A DNA stretch of 10,845 nt from Rhodocyclaceae bacterium (GCA_020849155.1 JADLGU010000205.1:1-10845); one strand, 5' to 3'. Counted from the first letter of the stretch, positions 1-7,883 are shown. Notes: generated by a model not told the origin, from the sequence alone. A program made the numbers and translations.

Positions 1-324
1 CCGGGCGAGGAATTTTAACGCATCCGCGCGGATCGGCTCCAGTCGCGGCGTGTTGAGGACGGCGGCATTGTCGCGCAGCACGGCGAAAGTGCGCGGATCG
101 CGCTCGACCAGTGTGACCGCCGCGGCGCCGCGCGAAGCCGCCTCGAAGCCGAGCGCCCCGCTGCCGGCGAAGAGATCGAGGCAGACCAGGCCGGTGAGAT
201 CCTGCCCCAGCCAGTTGAACAGCGTCTCGCGCACCGCGTCCGGCGTCGGCCTCAGCCCCGGGGCGGCGTGAAAGGCGATGAGGCGGCGCTTCCACTCGCC
301 GCCGACGATGCGCAGGCGGGACAA
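1..324 (-). CDS. rsmD: RsmD, 16S rRNA (guanine966-N2)-methyltransferase, N-terminal part
   Basis: The product should methylate G966 of 16S rRNA in the assembling 30S subunit, using S-adenosylmethionine. Only the first 108 codons are present; the gene runs off the left edge. The start is read as TTG at 324-322: it yields MSRLRIVGGEWKRR, a typical RsmD N-terminus, and no ATG or GTG lies in frame just upstream. A GGGGA Shine-Dalgarno-like stretch sits about 8-12 bases ahead. Visible family features are RIVGGEWKRR (residues 5-14), GLRPTPDAVRETLFNWL (23-39) and the SAM-binding motif I LDLFAGSGALGFEA (49-62). The acidic VERD at the end of the next strand is the expected ribose contact. The TTG lies 4 bases past the stop of the upstream M16 gene, so the two are probably cotranscribed. 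The catalytic NPPF/Y motif would lie outside the window. Confidence 0.9.
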   Translation of the reverse strand, partial: MSRLRIVGGEWKRRLIAFHAAPGLRPTPDAVRETLFNWLGQDLTGLVCLDLFAGSGALGFEAASRGAAAVTLVERDPRTFAVLRDNAAVLNTPRLEPIRADALKFLAR

Positions 325-328
325 CGGC

Positions 329-1627
329 TCAGTCCCCGGCGACGATGACCGTGACCATGTGCTCCGGCCTGACGTGGCGGGCGAACGCCGCGCGGATGTC
401 GGCGACGGTGACCGCCTCGACCCGGCGCGGGAAGGCGTCGATATAGTCGAGCGGCAGGCCGTAGAAGCCGATCACCGAGAGGTACTCGAGCAGCTTGCGG
501 TTGCTGTCGATGCGCAGCGGGAAGCCGTCGGCCAGGTTGCGCCGGGCGGCCTTCAGCTCCGCTTCGGTCGGGCCGTTGGCAAGGAACTCGGCCAGCACCT
601 CCTCCACCAACTTGAGCGCCGCCTGTGCCTGCTCGCGCTTGGTCTGCAGGCCGATCTGGAAGGGACCGCGCGCGAGCTGCGGGTGGAAATAGCTGTAGAC
701 GCTGTAGGCGTAGCCACGCTTCTCGCGCACCTCCTGCATCAGGCGCGAGACGAAGCCGCCGCCACCGAGAATGTAGTTGCCGACCAGCAGCGGGAAATAG
801 TCGGGGTCGCCGCGGCGCAGTGTCGGCAGGCCCAGCTGGATGTGCGCCTGCTGGGCAGGATGGTCGACCCGCACGGTGTTCCTGGTCGGCAGCGCCGTCT
901 CCGGCAGACCGACTTTTTCCTGCACATCGGGGAGGTTGGCCGTGAGGCGCTGCGCCAGCGCTTCAGCCTCGGCGCGCCCCAAATCGCCGATGATCGAGAC
1001 GACGGCGCGGCGCGCGCCGTAGTGGGCCCGATAGAAGGCCAGCAGGTCGTCGCGGCCGATCCTCTCCACGCTCTCCGCCGTCGGCACCCGGCCATAGGGG
1101 TGGTCGGGGTAGAGCGCGGCGGTGAAGCGCTTGGCGGCGATGCTGCCCGGCCGTGTGTCGGCTTCCCGGATGCCGGCGATCAGGCGGGCCTTCTCGCGCT
1201 CCAGCACGGCGGCGGGGAAGGCCGGCTGCTGGAGCACCAGCCGCATCAGCTCCACGGCCGCCTCGCGCTCGCGAGGAGCGGACAGGCTGCGCAGCGCGAC
1301 GCTGGCACGGTCCTGGTCGGCGCCGCCGCCCATCATGGCGCCGCTGTCGGCCAGGCGTTCGGCGATCATCTGCTCGTCCAGATCGCCGGCGCCCAGCCCC
1401 ATCAGGCTGCGCGTCAGGCCGGCCAGACCGGCCTTGCCTTCCGGGGCATAGGCGCCGCCGGCGGCGAAGTCGACCTGGATGTCGACGATCGGCACCACCC
1501 GGCTTTCGATGAAGAACACGCGCGCGCCGGAAGGCGCGGTCCAGTGCTCGATCTTCGGGCCGGCCTGGGCCGCGGCGGCGGCGAGCGCGAGCAGGCTTGC
1601 AATCAGGAATTTCGCGGTAGTTGTCAT
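329..1627 (-). CDS. M16 family protein lacking the zinc-binding motif
   Basis: This is a predicted periplasmic protein of 432 aa with M16 (pitrilysin / processing-peptidase) architecture, probably the non-catalytic partner of the M16 peptidase encoded just upstream. The start at 1627 is preferred over an in-frame ATG at 1672 because it begins a clean signal peptide (MTTTAKFLIASLL, Ala-rich core, AQA cleavage near residue 22) and follows the upstream stop by one base. Where active M16 enzymes have HxxEH, this protein reads GLTRS (residues 70-74), so both zinc histidines and the catalytic glutamate are gone. The C-terminal half keeps the GGGGFVSRLMQEVREKRGYAYSVYS segment (near residue 300), whose Arg and Tyr contact substrate in M16 peptidases. 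Paired active/inactive M16 proteins, as in mitochondrial processing peptidase, act as heterodimers. The partnership here is inferred from adjacency, and the substrate is unknown. Confidence 0.88.
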   Translation of the reverse strand: MTTTAKFLIASLLALAAAAAQAGPKIEHWTAPSGARVFFIESRVVPIVDIQVDFAAGGAYAPEGKAGLAGLTRSLMGLGAGDLDEQMIAERLADSGAMMGGGADQDRASVALRSLSAPREREAAVELMRLVLQQPAFPAAVLEREKARLIAGIREADTRPGSIAAKRFTAALYPDHPYGRVPTAESVERIGRDDLLAFYRAHYGARRAVVSIIGDLGRAEAEALAQRLTANLPDVQEKVGLPETALPTRNTVRVDHPAQQAHIQLGLPTLRRGDPDYFPLLVGNYILGGGGFVSRLMQEVREKRGYAYSVYSYFHPQLARGPFQIGLQTKREQAQAALKLVEEVLAEFLANGPTEAELKAARRNLADGFPLRIDSNRKLLEYLSVIGFYGLPLDYIDAFPRRVEAVTVADIRAAFARHVRPEHMVTVIVAGD

Positions 1628-1628
1628 C

Positions 1629-2984
1629 TCAGTGCCGTCCTGCGGAAACCGACTTTTTCTGCGCCGCCCCATCGGGCAAGGGCTGAGGATCGAGCACGGC
1701 GACGGTGAGCGCGTCGTCGCCGAAGTATTTCTTCGCCGCCGCCCGCACCTCCTCGGCGCTGACGCTGCGCAGCCTCTCGATCAGGGTATCGATGTCGCGC
1801 CAGTGCACGCCGGCCGATTCGAGGCGGCCGATCTCCATCGCCTGCGCCATCATCGAATCGCGCTTGTACACCTGGGCGGCGATGAGCTGGGTGCGCACCC
1901 GCTCCAGCTCCTGGGCATCGACGCCCTCGCTCGCCACCCGCGCGATCTCGGCCCGCAGCGCCGCCTCCAGCTCGGCCACGCCGCGCCCCTCCGCCGGCGT
2001 GCCGCTGACCACGAACAGCGCCTCGCCTCGCACCGTGGCATCGTAGCCGGCGCCGGCCGAAACGGCGAGCTTGGCGCCGCGCACGACGTTCCTTGCCAGC
2101 CTGGCCGCCTCGTGGCCGTCGAGCACGCCGGCCAGCATCTCCAACGCGTAGGGCTCGCGCTCGCCGCGCAGGTCGCGCAGCGCCGGCACCTTCCAGGCCA
2201 GCGACAGATAGGGCAGCTTGGCCGGCGCCTTGACCGTCAGGCGCTTGGCCCCGACCTGCGCCGGTTCGGTCTGCGGCTTGCGTTCGGGCAGCGCCTTGCG
2301 CGGGATTTTGCCGTAGTGCCGCTCGGCCAGGCGGAAGACTTCGTCCTTGTCCACATCGCCGACCACGATGACGTAGGCGTTGTTGGGCGCGTACCAGCGG
2401 CGGTACCAGTCGCGCGCATCCGCCGCCGTCATGTTCTCCAGGTCGTTCATCCAGCCGATGATCGGACGGCGGTAGGGATGGGCCTGGAAGGCTGCCGCCA
2501 TCTGCTTCTCGTACACCAACGATTGCGGGTTGTCTTCGGTGCGCAGGCGCCGCTCTTCCATGACCACCTTGATCTCCTGCGCGAACTCCTTCGGGTCGAG
2601 CACCAGGTTGGCCATCCGGTCGGCTTCCAGCGCCATCATCTCGGGCAGGCGTTTTGCCGGCACCTGCTGGAAATAGGCGGTGTAGTCGAGACTGGTGAAG
2701 GCGTTGTCGCGCCCCCCGGCGGCGGCCACCCGCTTGTTGAACTCGCCCGGCTTGAGCGTCTTGGTGCCCTTGAACATCATGTGCTCGAGCACATGGGCGA
2801 CGCCGGAGGTGCCGTCGGTCTCGTCCATGCTGCCGGCGCGGTACCAGACCATGTGCACCGCCGTCGGCGCGCGGCGGTCTTCCTGGACAATGATGCGCAG
2901 GCCGTTGGCCAGCGTCTTCTCATGGGGATTGGCCCAGACGGTCGTCGCCGTCAGGGCCAGCGCTGCAAATAACCTGATCTTCAT
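1629..2984 (-). CDS. Zinc-dependent M16 family peptidase (catalytic)
   Basis: This is a 451-aa secreted metallopeptidase of the M16B type. The start at 2984 gives a signal peptide (MKIRLFAALALTATTVWA, cleavage near residue 18). An in-frame ATG at 3020 would place 12 extra residues before it, and neither start has a strong Shine-Dalgarno. The inverted zinc motif HVLEH is intact at residues 64-68 (H64 and H68 bind zinc, E67 is the catalytic base). The third ligand is E144, 76 residues later in VVMEERRLR, the spacing seen in processing peptidases. The domain opens with LANGLRIIVQEDRRAPTAVHMVWYRAGSMDE. The C-terminal M16 domain carries PYLSLAWKVPAL and ends with a Lys/Ser-rich tail. It is the first gene of the minus-strand unit, followed after one base by the degenerate paralogue. 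It probably degrades periplasmic peptides or processes exported proteins; no specific substrate can be read from the sequence. Confidence 0.92.
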   Translation of the reverse strand: MKIRLFAALALTATTVWANPHEKTLANGLRIIVQEDRRAPTAVHMVWYRAGSMDETDGTSGVAHVLEHMMFKGTKTLKPGEFNKRVAAAGGRDNAFTSLDYTAYFQQVPAKRLPEMMALEADRMANLVLDPKEFAQEIKVVMEERRLRTEDNPQSLVYEKQMAAAFQAHPYRRPIIGWMNDLENMTAADARDWYRRWYAPNNAYVIVVGDVDKDEVFRLAERHYGKIPRKALPERKPQTEPAQVGAKRLTVKAPAKLPYLSLAWKVPALRDLRGEREPYALEMLAGVLDGHEAARLARNVVRGAKLAVSAGAGYDATVRGEALFVVSGTPAEGRGVAELEAALRAEIARVASEGVDAQELERVRTQLIAAQVYKRDSMMAQAMEIGRLESAGVHWRDIDTLIERLRSVSAEEVRAAAKKYFGDDALTVAVLDPQPLPDGAAQKKSVSAGRH

Positions 2985-3065
2985 GGGGTCTAATTGGCTT
3001 CTGATAAAATTTCGCTGCATTCTCGCACGGGGATGGTCTCCGCGCCGATTCAGACTCGCATATCC
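2985..3065. promoter_or_regulatory. Divergent intergenic region between the M16 operon and ftsY
   Basis: These 81 bases must hold the promoters of both divergent units. The only AT-rich core is around 3003-3012 (GATAAAATTT). It contains a TAAAAT (3005-3010) that could serve as a plus-strand -10, and its complement TTTTAT could serve the minus strand. No convincing -35 at good spacing was found for either direction, so the promoter assignment is weak. ftsY also lacks a clear Shine-Dalgarno before its ATG. Confidence 0.35.
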
Positions 3066-4007
3066 ATGTTTGGTTTCCTGAAGAAGTCCGACACGCCCGA
3101 CACGCCGCGCCCGTCGTGGTCCGAGCGGCTCAAGGCCGGCCTGTCGCGTACCCGCGCCCAGCTGGGTGGCCTGTTCGGCCGGCGCATCGACGAGGAAATG
3201 CTGGAGGAGCTGGAGACCACCCTGCTGATGGCCGACGTCGGCGTCGAGGCGACGCAATACCTCCTCGATGAGCTGAAGGCCGCCGTCAAGCGTGAAAAGC
3301 TGGAAACCGGCGAACAGCTGCGTCGGGCGCTGGGCGAGATCCTGCTCAAGCTGCTCGCCCCGCTGGAGAAGCCGCTCGACGTCTCGGCGCACACGCCCTT
3401 CATCATCATGATCGCCGGCGTGAACGGCTCGGGCAAGACCACCTCCATCGGCAAGCTGGCCAAGCACTTCCAGGCGCAGGGAAAATCGGTGCTGCTCGCC
3501 GCCGGCGACACCTTCCGCGCCGCGGCCCGCGAGCAGCTGGCGGTATGGGGCGAGCGCAACGGCATCGCGGTGATCGCCCAGGAGTCTGGCGACGCGGCCG
3601 CCGTCATCTTCGACGCGGTAAACGCCGCCCGGGCACGCGGCATCGACGTGGTGCTGGCCGACACCGCCGGGCGGCTGCCTACCCAGCTGCACCTGATGGA
3701 AGAGATCGCCAAGGTCCGGCGCGTCATCGCCAAGGCCGACTCGACGGCGCCGCACGAAGTGCTGCTGGTGCTCGACGCCAACATCGGCCAGAACGCCCTG
3801 GCCCAGGTCAAGGCCTTCGACGCGGCCATCGGCGTCAGCGGCCTGGTGCTCACCAAGCTCGACGGCACCGCCAAGGGCGGCGTCATCGCCGCCATCGCCC
3901 GCCAGCAGCCCAAGCCCGTGCGCTACATCGGGGTCGGCGAGGGCATCGACGACCTGCAGCCGTTCCGCGCGCGCGAGTTCGTCGACGCGCTGTTCGGCAA
4001 GGCATGA
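3066..4007 (+). CDS. ftsY: FtsY, signal recognition particle receptor GTPase
   Basis: FtsY docks ribosome-nascent chain-SRP complexes at the inner membrane by forming a GTPase heterodimer with Ffh. The protein is 313 aa, with a very short N-terminal segment in place of the long acidic A domain of E. coli FtsY (about 497 aa). The N domain is residues about 20-105. The G domain shows the P-loop GVNGSGKTT (118-126), DTFRAAAREQL (148-158), the G3 motif DTAGR (199-203), the G4 motif TKLD (263-266) and the closing GVGEGIDDLQPF. The start at 3066 gives MFGFLKK, a common FtsY opening. In-frame ATGs at 3033 and 2994 would add unconserved residues. There is no obvious Shine-Dalgarno at 3066. The stop overlaps the ftsE start (ATGA), which suggests translational coupling. 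Confidence 0.96.
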   Translation: MFGFLKKSDTPDTPRPSWSERLKAGLSRTRAQLGGLFGRRIDEEMLEELETTLLMADVGVEATQYLLDELKAAVKREKLETGEQLRRALGEILLKLLAPLEKPLDVSAHTPFIIMIAGVNGSGKTTSIGKLAKHFQAQGKSVLLAAGDTFRAAAREQLAVWGERNGIAVIAQESGDAAAVIFDAVNAARARGIDVVLADTAGRLPTQLHLMEEIAKVRRVIAKADSTAPHEVLLVLDANIGQNALAQVKAFDAAIGVSGLVLTKLDGTAKGGVIAAIARQQPKPVRYIGVGEGIDDLQPFRAREFVDALFGKA

Positions 4008-4657
4008 TCAGGTTCGAAAAGGTCGGCAAGCGCTATCCGGGCGGCATTGCCGCCCTGAGCGCGCTCGATCTCGCCATCGAAACCGGCGAGATGATCGTCC
4101 TCTCCGGCCACTCCGGCGCCGGCAAGAGCACGCTGCTCAAGCTGATCCCGGCCGTCGAGCGGCCGAGCGAGGGCGCCGTGATCGTGAACGGGCAGAACGT
4201 CGCTGCGCTCAAGCGCGCCGCCATTCCCTTCCTGCGCCGCAACATCGGCATGGTGTTCCAGGATCAGAAGCTTCTATTCGACCGCAACGCCTTCGACAAC
4301 GTCATGCTGCCGCTGGCGATCGCCGGCGTGGCGACGCGCGACGCGGGCCGGCGGGTGCGCGCGGCGCTCGACAAGGTCGGCCTGCTCGATCGGGAAAGGG
4401 CGATGCCGGTGGCGCTCTCCGGCGGCGAGCAGCAGCGCCTGGCCATCGCCCGCGCGGTGGTGGCGCGGCCCTCGATCCTCATCGCCGACGAGCCGACCGC
4501 CCACCTCGACGACGGCACCGCGGCGGACATCGCCGCCATGTTCCACGCCTTCAACCAGGTCGGCGTCACGGTGCTGGTGGCCACCCACCACGAGGCGCTG
4601 TTCGCGCCCTACATGACGCGACGCATCGGGCTGTCGCGCGGGAGACTGGCCGCATGA
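4004..4657 (+). CDS. ftsE: FtsE, cell-division ABC ATPase
   Basis: This is the cytoplasmic ATPase of the FtsEX complex, which transmits a signal from the divisome to periplasmic peptidoglycan hydrolases through FtsX. It has 217 aa, the usual family length. Motifs in order: Walker A GHSGAGKST (35-43), Q-loop VFQDQKLL (84-91), ABC signature LSGGEQQ (138-144), Walker B ILIADEP (158-164), D-loop with TAHLD (165-169, where many FtsE proteins read TGNLD) and the switch histidine H195 in ATHHE. The opening MIRFEKVGKRYPGG is typical. The ATG lies inside the ftsY stop (ATGA), and the stop overlaps the ftsX start in the same way, so ftsY, ftsE and ftsX form one tightly coupled unit. Confidence 0.96.
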   Translation: MIRFEKVGKRYPGGIAALSALDLAIETGEMIVLSGHSGAGKSTLLKLIPAVERPSEGAVIVNGQNVAALKRAAIPFLRRNIGMVFQDQKLLFDRNAFDNVMLPLAIAGVATRDAGRRVRAALDKVGLLDRERAMPVALSGGEQQRLAIARAVVARPSILIADEPTAHLDDGTAADIAAMFHAFNQVGVTVLVATHHEALFAPYMTRRIGLSRGRLAA

Positions 4658-5553
4658 AGGGCTGGCTGCTGCAGCATCGGCAGGCATCGGCGCAAGCCTT
4701 CAGGCGGCTGGCATCGACGCCGCTCAACACCCTGCTCGGCGCGCTGGTGCTCGGCATCGCCCTGGCGCTGCCCGCCGGCGGCGAAATGCTGCTGGCCAAT
4801 TTTCAGCGCCTGGCGCAGCGCATCGCCGCCACGCCGCAGATCTCGGTGTTCATGGCGCTCGACGCGACGAAGAAGGAGGTCGCCGAGGTCGAATCGCGGC
4901 TGCGGAAGCATCCCGGGACGCGCGAGGTGAAGCTGGTGCCGCGCGAGGAAACGCTGCGCCGGCTCAAGGAGAGCGAGGGCCTGGGCGAGGTCATCGAGAG
5001 CCTGCCGCGCAATCCCTTTCCCGACGCTTTCGTGGTGGTGCCGGGCGATGAGTCCCCCGCCGCGCTGGAGGCCATGCGCAGCGAGTTCGCGGGCTATCCC
5101 CGCGTCGAGCATGTGCAGCTCGATTCGGCCTGGGTGAAGAAGCTGGACGCGCTGCTCAGACTGGCCAGGCTGGCCGTCGGCCTGCTGGCGGTCGTGCTGG
5201 GCGTGGCGCTGGTGGCCGTCACCTTCAACACCATCCGCCTGCAGATCCTGACCCAGGCCGAAGAGGTCGAGGTCAGTCGCCTGCTTGGCGCCACCGACGC
5301 CTACATCCGCCGGCCGTTCTATTATTTCGGCGCCCTGCAGGGCCTGGCCGGCGGCGCCGTCGCCTGGCTGGCGGTACTCGGCGCCACGCTGCTGCTGCGC
5401 CTGCCGGTCGGAGAACTGGCCAGCCTGTATGGCATCGATTTCTCGCTCCATATCCTCCCTCTGAGCGATTCCATCCTGCTGTTCGCCCTGGCGGCATGGC
5501 TGGGCTGGGCCGGGGCCTGGCTTTCGCTGATCCGTCACCTCTCCGAAAATTAA
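4654..5553 (+). CDS. ftsX: FtsX, cell-division membrane protein
   Basis: This is the membrane partner of FtsE, with a periplasmic loop that engages murein-hydrolase activators. It has 299 aa. The layout matches FtsX: a cytoplasmic N-terminus, TM1 at about 24-42 and a periplasmic domain at about 45-160. That domain includes QISVFMALDATKKEVAEVESRLR, LVPREETLRRLKE and ESLPRNPFPDAFVV, the classic FtsX extracellular pattern. Three further membrane segments lie at about 167-192, 226-249 and 267-292. The cytoplasmic loop LTQAEEVEVSRLLGATDAYIRRPF after TM2 is the family's conserved ATPase-coupling region. The gene starts within the ftsE stop codon (ATGA). No hairpin terminator was seen after its stop before the rpoH promoter region, so some read-through into rpoH is possible. 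Confidence 0.95.
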   Translation: MKGWLLQHRQASAQAFRRLASTPLNTLLGALVLGIALALPAGGEMLLANFQRLAQRIAATPQISVFMALDATKKEVAEVESRLRKHPGTREVKLVPREETLRRLKESEGLGEVIESLPRNPFPDAFVVVPGDESPAALEAMRSEFAGYPRVEHVQLDSAWVKKLDALLRLARLAVGLLAVVLGVALVAVTFNTIRLQILTQAEEVEVSRLLGATDAYIRRPFYYFGALQGLAGGAVAWLAVLGATLLLRLPVGELASLYGIDFSLHILPLSDSILLFALAAWLGWAGAWLSLIRHLSEN

Positions 5554-5585
5554 TAAATACATATAGTTGTAATGGAAACCGGGCG

Positions 5586-5614
5586 GGAACTTCTGGGCTC
5601 TTTAGCACTCTACG
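5586..5614 (+). promoter_or_regulatory. Putative sigma-E (RpoE)-type promoter of rpoH
   Basis: GGAACTT at 5586-5592 is an exact match to the sigma-E -35 consensus. It is followed, 16 bases on, by TCTACG at 5609-5614, which resembles the TCTGA/TCnAA -10 of this sigma class. Transcription would start near 5620. In E. coli, rpoH is known to have a sigma-E promoter (P3) of similar layout. The -10 falls inside the CIRCE operator. A possible alternative is TATAGT at 5562-5567 as a sigma-70 -10, but it has no recognisable -35. Confidence 0.55.
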
Positions 5615-5628
5615 TCGATGAGTGCTAA
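5602..5628. promoter_or_regulatory. CIRCE operator (HrcA binding site) upstream of rpoH
   Basis: TTAGCACTC at 5602-5610 and GAGTGCTAA at 5620-5628 form a perfect 9-bp inverted repeat separated by exactly 9 bases. This is the full CIRCE consensus with no mismatch. CIRCE is bound by the heat-labile repressor HrcA and usually controls groESL, dnaK or hrcA operons. Here the next gene, 24 bases downstream, is rpoH. The operator covers the -10 and predicted start site of the sigma-E-like promoter, so HrcA binding should block initiation. hrcA itself is not in the window. Confidence 0.93.
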
Positions 5629-5652
5629 AATTTAATCGGGAGGTCAAGCCAT

Positions 5653-6507
<855 letters not shown>

Positions 6508-6524
6508 ACGGCCTCGCGCCAAAG

Positions 6525-6557
6525 AAGCCGCTGCGCAAATGCAGCGGCTTTTTTATT
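6525..6557 (+). terminator. Rho-independent terminator of rpoH
   Basis: AAGCCGCTGC (6525-6534) and GCAGCGGCTT (6541-6550) form a perfect 10-bp stem with a 6-base loop, followed by TTTTATT. It starts 17 bases after the rpoH stop. Read on the other strand, the stem is followed by a weaker TTCTTT, so it may also help end the converging sco transcript. Confidence 0.9.
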
Positions 6558-6595
6558 GGCTTGCCGGAAGCCGCGCAGCGGCTGAACCAACGTCG

Positions 6596-6616
6596 CCCCT
6601 TTCCGCGGGAAAGGGG
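6596..6616. repeat. Short inverted repeat between convergent rpoH and sco
   Basis: CCCCTTTCC (6596-6604) and GGAAAGGGG (6608-6616) form a 9-bp perfect stem with a 3-base loop (GCG), followed on the plus strand by a purine-rich run. It lies 15 bases beyond the sco stop. There is no U-tract in the sco direction, so it is not a classic intrinsic terminator. It resembles the dispersed GC-rich palindromes found between convergent genes in many high-GC proteobacteria. A copy number cannot be judged from one window. Confidence 0.55.
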
Positions 6617-6631
6617 AAGGGGGATAGGCAG

Positions 6632-7207
6632 TTATTTTCCTGCGACCAGCAGCTTGAGGTCCTTGGCGATCAGTTCGGGCTTCTCGCCGTGCTTGATGTA
6701 GAGCCTGAGCTTGCCTTGCGGATCGTAGACGTAGCTGCCGGCGGTGTGGTCCACCGTGTAGGTGGTCGGCGTGCTGCCCGGCTGCTTCTTGTAGAAGACG
6801 CGGAATTCCTGGGCGGTTTTCGCGATGGTCGGCGCATCGGCGTAGAGGCCGAGGAAGCTCGGGTTGAACACCGGCACGTACTGCGCCAGCAGTTCCTGCG
6901 TGTCGCGCTCGGGGTCCACCGAAACGAACAGCACCTGCACCTTGGTCGCTTCGGCGCCGAGCAGCTTCATCGCTTCCGCCATGCCGGTCATGGTGGTGGG
7001 GCAGACGTCCGGGCATTGCGTGTAGCCGAAGAAGATCACCACCGCCTTGCCGCGGAAATCCGCCAGGGTGCGCGGCTTGCCGGTGTGGTCGCTGAGGGCG
7101 AAGTCCTTGCCGAAGTCGGCGTAGGAGAGGTCGGCGTTGGCGAACTGCGGCTTGGACTCGCAGCCGGCCAGCGCAAGGAACAGGGAAAGCAGAATCAGGC
7201 GCCACAT
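6632..7207 (-). CDS. SCO1/SenC-type copper chaperone lipoprotein
   Basis: SCO proteins deliver copper to, or reduce cysteines of, the CuA site of cytochrome oxidase subunit II. This one has 191 aa with a lipoprotein signal MWRLILLSLFLALAGC (lipobox LAGC, lipidated C16), so it should be membrane-tethered on the periplasmic side. The thioredoxin-like fold shows FFGYTQCPDVCPTTM with the copper cysteines C65 and C69, LFVSVDPERDT (94-103), and the third ligand H154 in YTVDHTAGSYVYDP. All three copper ligands are present. The ATG at 7207 is the only sensible start, since no alternative lies nearby upstream and it directly begins the lipoprotein signal. No clear Shine-Dalgarno precedes it, so translation may be coupled to the cytochrome gene 34 bases upstream. 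It lies divergent from the oxidase operon, which fits a role in its assembly. Confidence 0.93.
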   Translation of the reverse strand: MWRLILLSLFLALAGCESKPQFANADLSYADFGKDFALSDHTGKPRTLADFRGKAVVIFFGYTQCPDVCPTTMTGMAEAMKLLGAEATKVQVLFVSVDPERDTQELLAQYVPVFNPSFLGLYADAPTIAKTAQEFRVFYKKQPGSTPTTYTVDHTAGSYVYDPQGKLRLYIKHGEKPELIAKDLKLLVAGK

Positions 7208-7241
7208 GGAAGCGTGAAGGCGCCCGCCAGGAGCGCCGGGG

Positions 7242-7883
7242 TTATCGTTTGAGCGACGTAATATACTCGGCCACGGCAAGGATGTCTTCCTCCGAGAGGC
7301 GCGACGAAATGTCGCGCATGACTCGGCCGACGTCGTTGCTGCGCGTCTTCTTCTTGTAGTCCAGCAGCTGCTTCGCCACATAGACGGACTGCTGGCCGCC
7401 GAGCGCCGGCGCCAGCACGGCCGGCGGCGCCGCCAGGTTCCTGCCCCATTCGCGGTTGCCCTGCCCTTGCGGTCCATGGCAGCCGATGCAGGCCGTCACC
7501 GCCGGGCGGTGCTTGCCCTTGAGATAGATCTGTTCGCCGCGCGCCCTGAGTTCGGCCTTGGCCTCGCCCGCCTTGGACGGCTGCGCCGAGAAATAGGCGG
7601 CCAGGTCATCGATATCCTCCTTGCCGAGCGGCTCGACCATCGGGCTCATCAGTTCGTTGCTGCGCCGCTTGGCCTTGAAGTCGTGCAGCTGCGTGACGAT
7701 GTATTCCGGGATCTGCCCGGCCAGGCTCGGCCACTCCGGGTTCGCCGAGTTGCCGTCTGGGCCATGGCAGGCGCCGCAGACCGCGGCCTTGGCCTGCCCG
7801 TTGGCGGCATTGCCCGCCGCCATCGCCTGGCCGGCCGCCATGAGGCAGGCCGGCAGCATGAAAATCCAGAACGCACCGCGCAT
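7242..7883 (-). CDS. Diheme cytochrome c4-like protein
   Basis: This is a periplasmic electron carrier of 213 aa with two class I cytochrome c domains, matching cytochrome c4, which typically feeds terminal oxidases. A signal peptide spans residues 1-22 (cleavage after AMA). Heme-binding CxxCH motifs are CGACH (36-40) and CIGCH (132-136). Candidate axial methionines are M79 or M82 in NELMSPMVEPL, and M189 in DVGRVMRDIS. Both domains carry the c4 patterns GPDGNS and GPQGQG after the heme site, followed by YIVTQLHDFKAKRRSN and YVAKQLLDYKKKTRSN, a clear internal duplication. A GGGGAGG Shine-Dalgarno sits a few bases ahead of the ATG. It is cotranscribed with the downstream sco gene and divergent from the oxidase genes, so it is a good candidate electron donor to that oxidase. 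Confidence 0.93.
   Translation of the reverse strand: MRGAFWIFMLPACLMAAGQAMAAGNAANGQAKAAVCGACHGPDGNSANPEWPSLAGQIPEYIVTQLHDFKAKRRSNELMSPMVEPLGKEDIDDLAAYFSAQPSKAGEAKAELRARGEQIYLKGKHRPAVTACIGCHGPQGQGNREWGRNLAAPPAVLAPALGGQQSVYVAKQLLDYKKKTRSNDVGRVMRDISSRLSEEDILAVAEYITSLKR

Noticed and set aside
278..2972. Long plus-strand open frames opposite the two M16 genes
   Set aside because: Their translations are Arg/Gly/Ala/His-rich low-complexity sequence without a recognisable domain, while the minus strand has intact M16 motifs and signal peptides. They are GC-driven antisense shadows.
2994..3065. Upstream in-frame ATGs (2994, 3033) as the ftsY start
   Set aside because: They add residues unlike FtsY, lack usable ribosome binding sites, and would put the start within the only promoter-like AT-rich core.
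4609..5562. Long minus-strand open frame opposite ftsX (about 317 codons)
   Set aside because: The product is Gln/Gly/Ala-rich without known motifs and lies fully antisense to a clear FtsX; it is a codon-bias shadow.
5562..5572. TATAGT and TTGTAA as core elements of a sigma-70 rpoH promoter
   Set aside because: TATAGT has no -35 at 16-18 bases upstream, and TTGTAA has no -10 at the right distance downstream. TATAGT is kept only as a weak alternative in the promoter entry.
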